Below, piece after piece: positions 53,601 through 58,297 of a stretch of 64,000 nt of DNA. A program made the translations under genes and the position numbers. Source of the DNA: Tamarix chinensis (lineage: Eukaryota > Streptophyta > Magnoliopsida > Caryophyllales > Tamaricaceae). The notes below the pieces were generated by a model. It was not told the origin of the DNA. It saw only the letters and a program-made list of their open reading frames with translations, and did not search any database. The stretch spans positions 60,013,701 to 60,077,700 of the forward strand of contig CM060181.1 in assembly GCA_030549775.1 (NCBI GenBank), in the 5' to 3' direction. Positions within the stretch are counted from its first letter, which is position 1. Every line of letters starts with the position of its first letter.

Positions 53601-55272
53601 ATTATTGATTCAAGTTATCATTTTTTGAGAGATGTCAATGATCCAAACTCTGGAGTATTTGGAGAGAGACGGAAACAGAAGAGGGAGGCAAAATTCATTG
53701 ATTATAAAGAGAATATTTCATTTTCCATTTCATTCATTGGGATTTCACTGATTGACTCCTCTCCGCGAGTATGTCTGATTTTATTTTTTTTTTCACTATA
53801 TAATTCTTCAAGCTGCTCTTTCAATGGTGCTAAACTATCTCCTCCTTGGGTTATCTATAGGAGCTGCTTTTTGCCAGTGCAAAGGACGTAAGAATTGATT
53901 TTTCTCAGAGTGTGGAGCAACAAATATTTTCCTTCCAGATTTCATGCTTGCAGATTGATAATCAGCTGCGGAATACCCCGTATCCTGTCATCTTATCCTT
54001 TGATAGCCAAAGAAAATGGAAGGATGACAGCATGAAATCCATTACTGAAAGCTTAATGCCTCTTACACATGCATCATCTGGGGAGCCTATAATCAGGGTG
54101 TCTGCTGCAAAGTGGCGAAACAAAGATATGAGTTTGGTTTCATTCAGAGAAATGAGCTTAAGGTTCTGTCCATCTTGAATACTTATTATGACTACATTAA
54201 TATTTTCAATGCTTATTGTATCAATGCTTGCAGGATTACTGATTTTCATCTTGAGCTCGATCAAGAGCTACTTTTGAGCCTTTTTGACTTTTTCCGAGCA
54301 GCTACTCTAGTGTCCCAGAGTCCACACGTGATGTACAAGGACTCTGGACTGAGTTCCTATGTATGCAAGGTGGGTGTGGAGCATTCGCCAAGGACTGATA
54401 TTTTGTCTTCTGAACACTCTAAAAACTGTCAGTCTTTGCCAGAGGTAGCTCCTATTGGAGCTCCTTGGCAGAAATTTTATCTTCTTGCCAGAAGACATGA
54501 CAAGATATATGTGGAAGAATTTCGTTTGGATCCAGTCAAGTTAACTTTGAGGTGAGCTCTGCACTGTTATGATTGAGCAGGCTATCCACATATTAATTCT
54601 GGTGCCTACCATTTTTCTTCTAATTTTGATTTATCCTGCAGTTTCTCTAGCAGTCCATGGGTGCTTAAAAATAGTGGTTTGGTGTTGAGGGATTCCCTCA
54701 TACATGTAAGTTCCAAGATTCCTTTACTGCTGCCCATAGAACTTTTCACTAGTCTTTGCTTGCAAAATAAACTGTTACTTGTAACTGAAGATACTAATAA
54801 TTTAGTTGATGACTTTTACATTTAATCTTATCACATGTAGCTCAGTAGGATTCAGGTTTAGGTTCAGCATCTCCTTTCTCAGTTTCCTGGAAATGGCTCC
54901 ATTTTCTTACCATTGATGCTTGTGTCAAATTTGGTGTATGCCAGAAGCATTTTCTTCCCCTGTTGTCAATTTTATCTGTATTATTTACCTAGTTCAATAT
55001 GGTATATTTTTAGTCTTTTCTCTATTGTTTCTCTCATGATCTGTTTTCTGATTCTTTTGGAGCTCATGTTCATGGAGCAGAAACTATATTTGTTTTCATA
55101 TTTTATTGCATATTGTTTTTTGCAGAGAGGTCTAATGGCTCTTGCTGATATTGAGGGGGCACAAATCTGCCTTGGAGGACTAACTATTTCCCATGATATA
55201 GCAAGCTGGGAATCTATCCAAAAAATCCTTCTAAAGCACTATACTAAGCGAGTTATTTCAGAGATGTACAAG
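3116..55272 (+). CDS. VPS13-family (SHRUBBY-like) lipid-transfer protein, partial, 35 exons
   Basis: Spliced frame of 8626 nt (about 2875 codons), open at both ends. Exons: 3116-3287, 6503-6571, 6671-6750, 9078-9227, 17360-17423, 26654-26755, 26970-27167, 27240-27364, 29323-29473, 31485-31583, 31699-31800, 35462-35520, 37195-37297, 38140-38316, 38395-38511, 42504-42781, 43661-45177, 45301-46451, 48446-48574, 48658-48813, 48963-49517, 49588-49659, 49757-50209, 50286-50469, 50544-51258, 51389-51505, 51934-52207, 52933-53046, 53167-53250, 53457-53507, 53592-53768, 53861-54162, 54234-54551, 54642-54705, 55126-55272. Every junction keeps phase and no exon has a stop. Family signs are KYGRYRPW and SWKYLGQRL early, [19 protein letters not shown], the VAB Asn modules, and [19 protein letters not shown] at the end. 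VPS13 proteins form long grooved rods that move lipids at membrane contact sites; Arabidopsis SHRUBBY affects root growth and binds SHORT-ROOT. The exact orthologue is inferred from remembered plant homologues, not a search. Exon ends were set by eye and may be off by a few bases. Confidence 0.93.
3288..6502 (+). other. Intron 1 with LTR-like sequence
   Basis: 3.2 kb intron between exons 1 and 2. From 3929 (TGTAACACCCTC) it looks like the start of a Ty3/Gypsy-type LTR; the rest is AT-rich with no exon or open frame I can support. The open frames at 5314-5643 (-) and 6146-6472 (+) are chance runs in T-rich DNA. Confidence 0.55.
3929..5300 (+). mobile_element. Possible LTR fragment starting TGTAACACCC
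   Basis: The TGTAACACCCTCAAAC start at 3929 and a ggtgagcaaaaccatag-type segment near 4277 are typical of plant Ty3/Gypsy LTRs. No matching CA end with a 5-bp duplication of the left flank (gggct) was found, so the right limit is a guess and this may be a degraded LTR. Confidence 0.35.
6751..9077 (+). other. Intron 3, nothing further recognised
   Basis: 2.3 kb of AT-rich intron between exons 3 and 4. Only short chance open frames on both strands; no TE terminus recognised. Confidence 0.6.
9543..9690. repeat. Minisatellite, about 4.5 copies of a 31-32-bp unit
   Basis: Successive units start with ctgctaat or ctgccaat at 9543, 9574, 9606 and 9638, with a partial one from about 9670. Each unit ends in a gcaggtgccacac-like segment. 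It lies in intron 4, about 300 bp after exon 4. Units are diverged at 20-30% of positions by eye. Confidence 0.8.
10185..10300 (+). mobile_element. Possible tRNA-derived SINE head
   Basis: A box-A-like ttagtctactggtgaag at about 10199 is followed about 50 bp later by a box-B-like ggtttgattaccc at about 10255. This layout is that of plant tRNA-derived SINEs. No terminal duplication or tail was fixed. Confidence 0.3.
11040..12000 (-). mobile_element. Possible non-LTR retroelement remnant with RNase H-like piece
   Basis: On the minus strand the stretch about 11370-11470 reads [20 protein letters not shown], resembling the W-x-P-P-x-G-x-x-K-x-x-x-D-G start of the RNase H-like (RVT_3) domain of plant LINEs, with Asp replaced. 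Downstream pieces such as [18 protein letters not shown] fit weakly. Stops interrupt it. A degraded non-coding match remains possible. Confidence 0.35.
12294..12314. repeat. (TC)n microsatellite
   Basis: Short TC dinucleotide run in intron 4. Confidence 0.9.
13075..13531. mobile_element. hAT-type MITE with 8-bp target duplication
   Basis: 457-bp element starting taaggatggcaacgg and ending ttgtcatcctta, so the ends are inverted repeats (taaggatgGcaaC against taaggatgAcaaT). It is flanked by a perfect 8-bp direct repeat attaggaa at 13067-13074 and 13532-13539. The body is full of gacccgatccccgaa-type words, as in the widespread plant 'ggatggcaacggggcggg' repeat, around an AT core with (TA)n at about 13330-13365. 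The 8-bp duplication and the TIRs assign it to hAT; it has no transposase. The Gly/Arg-rich open frame on the minus strand at 13068-13286 is a by-product. Confidence 0.88.
14175..15178 (-). mobile_element. Solo LTR of a Ty3/Gypsy element, CCTTA duplication
   Basis: 1004-bp complete LTR, minus orientation, with TGATGCA...TGCATCA ends and a perfect 5-bp target duplication ccctta-type (CCTTA at 14170-14174 and 15179-15183). It aligns along its whole length with the plus-strand LTR at 38816-39818, including a shared open frame (MKAMQNS...FLH...KWLTTQ, at 14820-15065 here and 38929-39174 there). No PBS or internal sequence is attached, so it arose by LTR-LTR recombination. It lies in intron 4 and does not touch an exon. 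Confidence 0.92.
18459..18715 (-). mobile_element. Possible LTR-element remnant: PBS-like site and a direct repeat
   Basis: gctctgatacc at 18459-18469 is the reverse complement of the initiator-Met PBS core GGTATCAGAGC, suggesting a minus-strand LTR element with its 5' LTR to the right. A run of about 23 identical bases (ttatggatttcc...tctgtag) occurs at 18598 and 18677, 79 bp apart. No LTR ends were found. Confidence 0.3.
19200..19900 (-). mobile_element. L1-type LINE 3' fragment (zf-RVT region and tail)
   Basis: On the minus strand about 19690-19745 reads [20 protein letters not shown], then [15 protein letters not shown] and a CEFCQQ...RDHLF zinc-binding motif of the LINE ORF2 C-terminus (zf-RVT). 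A stop and breaks make it dead. The 3' end (about 19200-19330) matches the plus-strand LINE tail at 57440-57580. The + strand open frame 19387-19671 is its shadow. Same family as the fragment at 34480-35300. Confidence 0.8.
20635..20678. repeat. (TA)n microsatellite
   Basis: About 44 bases of alternating TA in intron 5, followed by a T-rich run. Confidence 0.95.
23324..23455. repeat. 66-bp tandem duplication
   Basis: Two adjacent copies starting at 23324 and 23390. Both contain tctagctaYgaagggtgca and ttcttatatatgagtaggtg with few differences. It gives a duplicated SYEGC...LYMSRCSL pattern in the + open frame, but nothing suggests that frame is coding. Confidence 0.85.
25275..25365 (-). mobile_element. 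Possible SINE head, minus strand
   Basis: On the minus strand a box-B-like gagttcaagtcctatc follows a ggtgtattgattag segment about 40 bp upstream, as in tRNA-derived SINEs. No ends were defined. A second similar segment (minus strand ...agatcaagtcctct) lies at 25429-25510. Confidence 0.3.
25751..26032. mobile_element. Stowaway-like MITE
   Basis: About 282 bp, starting tactacttctgccatttca and ending gtgaaacggagggagta. The right end is the classical Stowaway (Tc1/Mariner) TIR in reverse complement (TACTCCCTCCGTTTC); the left end is a diverged match. The TA at each end would be the target duplication. The AT-rich body has no transposase. It lies in intron 5, 0.6 kb before exon 6. Confidence 0.6.
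26654..31800 (+). CDS. VPS13-like exons 6-11
   Basis: Exon 6 (102 nt) encodes an acidic helix, [20 protein letters not shown], matching the E-L-E-x-M-E-K-E-S-D segment of plant homologues. Exon 7 (198 nt) carries the [19 protein letters not shown] block. Exon 8 (125 nt) starts [11 protein letters not shown] and ends in the middle of an ATG codon at an apparent GC donor. Exon 9 (151 nt) completes that Met and continues [20 protein letters not shown]. Exons 10 and 11 give the [20 protein letters not shown] strands and the [18 protein letters not shown] helix, typical of the repeating beta-groove plus helix pattern of VPS13 rods. Introns 6, 7 and 10 are short (214, 72 and 115 nt); introns 8 and 9 are about 2 kb. 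Confidence 0.9.
27431..27475. repeat. (TA)n next to a CG-rich palindrome
   Basis: A TA run is followed by acacgcg-ct-cgcgtgt (27449-27464), a 7-bp inverted repeat with a 2-base loop, then acacac and atatat. The alternating purine-pyrimidine pattern continues through the whole stretch. Confidence 0.85.
28090..28215 (+). mobile_element. Possible tRNA-derived SINE head
   Basis: tcagtctagtgttaaaac (box A-like) and acaagtcagaatcccctc (box B-like) about 50 bp apart resemble a plant SINE head. No tail or duplication was found. Confidence 0.28.
29474..31484 (+). other. Intron 9
   Basis: 2.0 kb between exons 9 and 10, T-rich, with long T tracts at about 30017-30032 and 30358-30390. No TE ends or exon recognised. 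Confidence 0.6.
31995..34400 (-). mobile_element. Dead Ty3/Gypsy pol fragment
   Basis: On the minus strand, from right to left: a protease-end/linker piece (34091-34333, MVLG-like [13 protein letters not shown]), RT start (33784-34167, [18 protein letters not shown]), RT core (33578-33814, [15 protein letters not shown] and [17 protein letters not shown]) and integrase (32016-32348, [13 protein letters not shown] and [10 protein letters not shown]). An HHCC-like CAICQ piece lies near 32440. The RT catalytic FFDDIL region at about 33500-33540 reads FFNDIL inside an expanded T tract, followed by a stop. The integrase breaks off before its third catalytic residue, Glu. Gag and LTRs are absent. 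Many stops and frameshifts. It lies in intron 11. Confidence 0.85.
34480..35300 (+). mobile_element. L1-type LINE ORF2 C-terminal fragment
   Basis: Plus-strand pieces in shifting frames: [11 protein letters not shown] (about 34510), [20 protein letters not shown] and [18 protein letters not shown] (34570-34690), then 34858-35058 with [20 protein letters not shown] and the zf-RVT motif C-x(3-4)-H...RDHLFIHC. Ends in [10 protein letters not shown] and KAYEMGIV near 35285. Stops and frameshifts show it is dead. It abuts the minus-strand Gypsy fragment, so intron 11 is a nest of two retroelement remnants. Confidence 0.82.
35462..42781 (+). CDS. VPS13-like exons 12-16
   Basis: Exon 12 (59 nt) encodes [20 protein letters not shown] and splits its last Glu codon with exon 13 (103 nt; [20 protein letters not shown]). 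Exon 14 (177 nt) holds [21 protein letters not shown]. Exon 15 (117 nt) ends [19 protein letters not shown]. Exon 16 (278 nt) holds [20 protein letters not shown] and [20 protein letters not shown]. These are middle rod strands. Exon 14 can be read on into the next intron as an open frame, but the 78-nt intron 38317-38394 is preferred because its ends are canonical and the spliced product continues the family pattern. Intron 15 holds a Ty3/Gypsy element and intron 11 holds two retroelement fragments, all outside coding sequence. Confidence 0.88.
35521..37194 (+). other. Intron 12
   Basis: 1.7 kb between exons 12 and 13. A 22-bp direct repeat around tcatattatactgtaacct occurs twice at about 35670-35715. 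Otherwise nothing recognised. Confidence 0.6.
38816..39818 (+). repeat. 5' LTR
   Basis: TG...CA LTR with 7-bp inverted ends (TGATGCA and TGCATCA). Matches the solo LTR at 14175-15178 end to end, with scattered substitutions. Confidence 0.92.
39822..39834 (+). other. Primer-binding site, initiator tRNA-Met type
   Basis: tggtatcagagcc, three bases after the LTR end; this is the standard iMet PBS of plant LTR retrotransposons and fixes the LTR boundary and the strand. Confidence 0.92.
40035..40860 (+). pseudogene. Broken Ty3/Gypsy gag
   Basis: An ATG at 40035 opens a frame that stops after about a dozen codons. A coiled-coil-like [14 protein letters not shown] segment ends at a tag at 40191, and a frameshift follows near 40350. 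The open part 40432-40860 is the capsid-type retrotrans_gag domain: [31 protein letters not shown] and [20 protein letters not shown]. It ends at a TAG after LAIKV, before the zinc knuckle. Gag would form the virus-like particle; this copy cannot. Confidence 0.85.
40976..41734 (+). pseudogene. Gypsy zinc knuckle and protease fragment
   Basis: 252-codon open frame. A CX2CX4HX4C knuckle ([14 protein letters not shown]) sits at about residues 19-33, followed by an acidic linker ([14 protein letters not shown]). The aspartic protease follows: [20 protein letters not shown] has the D-G-[AG]-S form of the active site used by many plant Gypsy elements, and the flap-distal [13 protein letters not shown] motif is present. 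The frame ends at TAG 41732-41734, well before RT, which is missing. Confidence 0.82.
41735..42503 (+). other. Rest of intron 15 after the Gypsy element
   Basis: About 770 bp with no LTR, PPT or coding homology that I can see. It ends in the acceptor tttcag of exon 16. The minus-strand open frame 42070-42459 shows no family motif. Confidence 0.55.
42782..43660 (+). other. Intron 16
   Basis: 879 bp, T-rich, no element recognised; ends with a good pyrimidine-poor but canonical ttaacag acceptor. Confidence 0.6.
43661..45177 (+). CDS. VPS13-like exon 17, the longest exon
   Basis: This exon encodes about 505 residues of the middle rod without a stop. It starts by completing an Arg codon ([20 protein letters not shown]) and ends one base into an Asp codon. 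Recognisable pieces are [20 protein letters not shown] and [20 protein letters not shown], amphipathic strand-rich stretches consistent with the extended-chorein repeats. The acceptor is ttaacag and the donor is gcag followed by gtagta. There is no signal peptide or membrane segment. Fine sub-domain limits cannot be seen without a profile or structure model. Confidence 0.92.
45301..46451 (+). CDS. VPS13-like exon 18
   Basis: This exon encodes about 383 residues that continue the rod, opening [20 protein letters not shown] and closing [18 protein letters not shown]. The closing part matches the strand that in plant homologues leads straight into a W-x-C motif. Exon 19 supplies it ([18 protein letters not shown]), so no exon is missing across the 2.0 kb intron between them. 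The donor after GGAAAG is gtatgc, followed at once by a long T tract. Confidence 0.92.
46452..48445 (+). other. Intron 18 with possible LTR remnant
   Basis: 2.0 kb intron. 47850-48070 has two TATA-like words (atataaatag, tataaataag) followed by a pyrimidine-rich leader (cctctcttctctctcatcc), as seen around transcription starts in plant LTRs. No LTR ends found. An open, spliceable-looking segment at 46621-46683 (before gtaagt) is not needed by the protein. Confidence 0.5.
48446..51505 (+). CDS. VPS13-like exons 19-26: end of rod and VAB (SHR-BD) modules 1-5
   Basis: Exons 19-20 finish the rod ([32 protein letters not shown]). Exons 21-26 hold the start of the VAB (Vps13 adaptor-binding) domain, named SHR-BD in plants. 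It is built of repeated modules, each with one invariant Asn, that bind adaptor peptides. I see Asn codons in matching contexts at 49104 ([11 protein letters not shown]), 49600 ([11 protein letters not shown]), 50138 ([10 protein letters not shown]), 50630 ([10 protein letters not shown]) and 51402 ([11 protein letters not shown]). A sixth is in exon 27. A long Ser-rich linker of about 120 residues from 50750 lies between modules 4 and 5. Exon 20 appears to end at a GC donor (GAG then gcaagt). Introns here are mostly 70-150 nt. Confidence 0.92.
51506..51933 (+). other. Intron 26, nothing recognised
   Basis: 428 bp of AT-rich intron with canonical ends (gtaact...ctacag). Confidence 0.65.
51934..54705 (+). 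CDS. VPS13-like exons 27-34: last VAB module and APT1-like region
   Basis: Exon 27 holds [38 protein letters not shown], then [17 protein letters not shown] with the sixth VAB Asn at 52193. Exons 28-30 are short (114, 84 and 51 nt) and carry [20 protein letters not shown] and [12 protein letters not shown]. Exons 31-32 carry [12 protein letters not shown] and the [20 protein letters not shown] strand, a hallmark of the APT1-type part of VPS13. Exon 33 starts with the [18 protein letters not shown] helix, and exons 33-34 join to [13 protein letters not shown]. The acceptor of exon 29 (ctggaag) and of exon 30 (cattag) are weak, so these two small exons are the ones most in need of transcript support. 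Confidence 0.88.
52208..52932 (+). other. Intron 27, nothing recognised
   Basis: 725 bp, T-rich with poly-T at about 52241-52255 and poly-A at about 52769-52781. The donor is gtcaat, a weak GT site; the frame after FSKE supports it. Confidence 0.6.
55126..55272 (+). CDS. VPS13-like exon 35, last exon seen
   Basis: 147 nt in phase 0 encode [19 protein letters not shown] and [25 protein letters not shown]. In VPS13 proteins this leads into the VFGSAG-type C-terminal block with the ATG2-like amphipathic helices that tether the protein to membranes. The donor is AAG then gtatgt. I could not find a continuation in the remaining 8.7 kb, so the rest of the gene must lie beyond base 64000 or be missing in this assembly. 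Confidence 0.9.
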
Positions 55273-57404
55273 GTATGTTTAATGTACTTTTTGCACATGA
55301 CTTCTCTTTTCCTTTTTATTAATTGTCCTTGATGTTTATGATGTTGCAAATTAAATATGGTGTGTAACTGATATTCAAATCAATAACAGATTGAATATAA
55401 TCATTATCCTCATTTTAAGCTTTTCCTTGTCTACCAAAAAATTCTTTTAGAGAATGAGAATTTTGCTCAAATAGTAACGGGACCTTCATTCACATTTTTA
55501 TATCTTATTTTTAAACTTATATATATATATATATATATATATATTATCTTTACCATATTTTCTATCTATATGTGGAAAGGAGAAAACATGTGAGGGTGGC
55601 TTGGAGATGATAAGAAAGGGTATAATCTCACCCACTTTACCATAAAGTGGATGAAATAAAGACATTGTGCCACCACAAAGTGGCTAGATCATTGATTTAT
55701 GTTTCTTAGTCAATTTTAACTTATTTGAGAAGGTCAACAAGTCAAGCTGAAACCATTCAATTGCAATTAAGTGGTTACCAAACCTAGCCTAATCATAATA
55801 CTCATATATTGGGAAATTATAATTATTACACATTTTGTTCCATGGTTTTCCATATTCACCTCCCATTGTGAATATGTAAAATTAATTATAGTCAATTTCC
55901 ACCAATCACCTATATCAAAAATTGTGCAAAATATGTAGTCAATTAATTAAGGGCATTATAGTAAATATAAATACCAATATTGAGACAAGCCTAAACGAAT
56001 TAAAATAGAAACTTGGTCTATTACTATGGATTGAGGGAGTATTATTTTGCACATAATTCCCTTTGCTATCCAAAATTGAACAATGGGGGAATACTAGGCC
56101 GATTTTCATTTTACCTTCTTGTTAATTATCATCTATTCATCTCCATATATTAGACACTAATTAATTATGCTTGGTTCACATTAGTGTAGGATTCAATTGG
56201 TTGCCCAAAAAATGCCTATCTTTCACGTCAATGAAGAGACCAACACAACATAGTAGGACGACCAATCCTTTCGCATTGTGCTTTTACTGTCAATACCTAA
56301 CAAATATATATTGAGCATGCTCTCCTCACCTTATTTTTAGATCTAATCAGAAGATATTATTATTAATCATGATTAGTATAATAATGTTAAAAATAAGATA
56401 CTAAGAATGATCATTATAATTATGAGATTAATGATCAATGATGATGAATAATAGTATACTATAATAATAACATTTCTGTTGTATGGAACCAAAAAAATGT
56501 CTATAAAATATTTTATCATGTTCTATTCCTATTTTAAGCTTTGCGTGCAAACTCTTTGCTTCCTTCCTCAACACTCTTATGCTGTCACAGCCTAACACCA
56601 GAACTTTATTCGGCAGCAAAACATAAACAGCCTACTCGACACTCCAAAGTATACGTAAAACCTCAAAGGAGATGCAGGGGTAGGAAACTGTCATCATCAT
56701 ACCCATGTATACATTCCAATACTGGTACAATGAAAATTGAAGAAATAGCAAAGACACTATTCTAATTCAAAAGGAAATTATAAAAATTATCAAGGAAAAA
56801 GAGTCCAATAAAACTTACCCACTTAATATTTCAAGTGATAAGAAACTAGGCTCTCTTTATGTATGTAAAACAGAGCTGTTCTTAAATTTGCAAGTTGGGC
56901 TAGAAGAGATGCGGGGGGACAAAAAAAAGTATTGGCTAGTGGCGGAACTACAATGCTGTAGCGTGTAAAGAAAAAAATTGTGCAAGCCTTGTTTGCAGTA
57001 GATGGCCGACATCATTGGTACTTTACTTCCATTGCTTCCATAAATATTGTTGTTTTCATTCTTATCTGCCACTAAAAAGAGAAAGGAGGAGAGGAAGGAA
57101 GAAGATAATAAGATAGAGGTGGTGGTTCTCGTAGATTAGTAGAGGAGGAAGAATAGATAGAGAAGATAGCACAATGGAATGTAGGGTAAATTAGATATGT
57201 TGGGAACTAGAATATGTACTTTTCATAAATTTAGTTGTACTATTTATCTGGACCCAAAAATAATAATGATTAACAATAACTATAATAATAGTAATAATGA
57301 TTAATATAATAATAAGAATTACAATTATAATAATATCATAATAATAGTATTAATTGATATTAATAATTTGAACTATTAATAGCAATATGTAATCGTAGTA
57401 GAGA

Positions 57405-57583
57405 TATCCCTAGTCTTGTTTGGGCTATTTTCATACCCGTAGTTAGAAGATTGGTATGCCCACATTTTATGGCTCAATTTTAAAAGTGGCTTAGTTTGGT
57501 CAATCGTATGGTTTGATGGTTGTGTGGGGTTGTAACTACTCTATTTTGTAAGTAATAATATTCCTAATTATTGGAAAAAAAAA
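57405..57583 (+). mobile_element. L1-type LINE 3' tail
   Basis: Contains aagattggtatgcccacatt and gtatggtttgatggttgtgt and ends in A10 at about 57574-57583. It matches the 3' end of the minus-strand LINE fragment at 19200-19380 over about 170 bp. Strongly 5'-truncated. Confidence 0.75.
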
Positions 57584-57824
57584 AGAATAAATTTAATCAT
57601 AATGACTATCAAATATTATTATTATGTTATTATATCATTATTAATTTTTTTGTAATCATAATATATATATATATTTTTTATGATGGTACATTGGGGGAGG
57701 GAAAACCCAGTGCATGGGTGGGGATCCTGGGACCTTGCAGTTATCACAACGGGGGCAAGAGTGGTCTAACGGGAGATTCCCTTAATATTCTTGTTATGTT
57801 TTGATTATTGTCATTATTTTTTCT

Positions 57825-58297
57825 TGCTGGTAAGTAGTAATGATCTTTATTAATTACGAACTGAGCATTATGTACATCACAACTTTAAGACAAAACCATT
57901 AGGCATACGGGAACCTATCGAACTTAGCTGATGATCCCTTATATGCAGGCGCACCTATCAAACTTAGCTAATAATCCCTTATATGCAGGTGAACTTTTTT
58001 TGTACGAGTTAGACAAATAAAAATCTGCACACTAATATTCTTGATAATTCTGTGAATGACCTGGACTCTATCTTGGAACACTGCTCGATTGCAAGCCTCC
58101 CATATCATGTAAACAGTGGCAGCAGTCATTGTAGAGCTTGTTCCTAGATGGAAAATGGTTGACAGAGGCCATCTCAATTAATCATTCAATGCCAGATATC
58201 TCGAGCAAAATGACACTGTACAAAGAGGTGATCTCTGTCCTCTTGCCCCTGATCATAGATACCACAAATCAAATCCACTAGAACTCCCCAGCGTCTA
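57825..58297 (-). mobile_element. L1-type LINE 3' fragment
   Basis: On the minus strand: RRWGVLVDLICGIYDQGQED and RDHLFVQCHFARDIWH (zf-RVT zinc-binding motif), then, after stops, VYMIWEACNRAVFQ, the conserved W-x-x-R/C-N-x-x-x-F segment before the LINE 3' end. The left end near 57828 resembles the tail at 19200. The homology ends sharply at 58297, where another element seems to begin. Confidence 0.75.
57914..57993. repeat. 40-bp tandem duplication
   Basis: Two copies starting cctatcRaacttagct at 57914 and 57954; both contain atcccttatatgcagg. They differ at about five positions. It lies in the 3' part of the LINE fragment. Confidence 0.88.

Noticed and set aside
56541..56765. 74-codon + strand frame in a less AT-rich patch
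   Set aside because: No motif recognised and no link to the VPS13 C-terminus.
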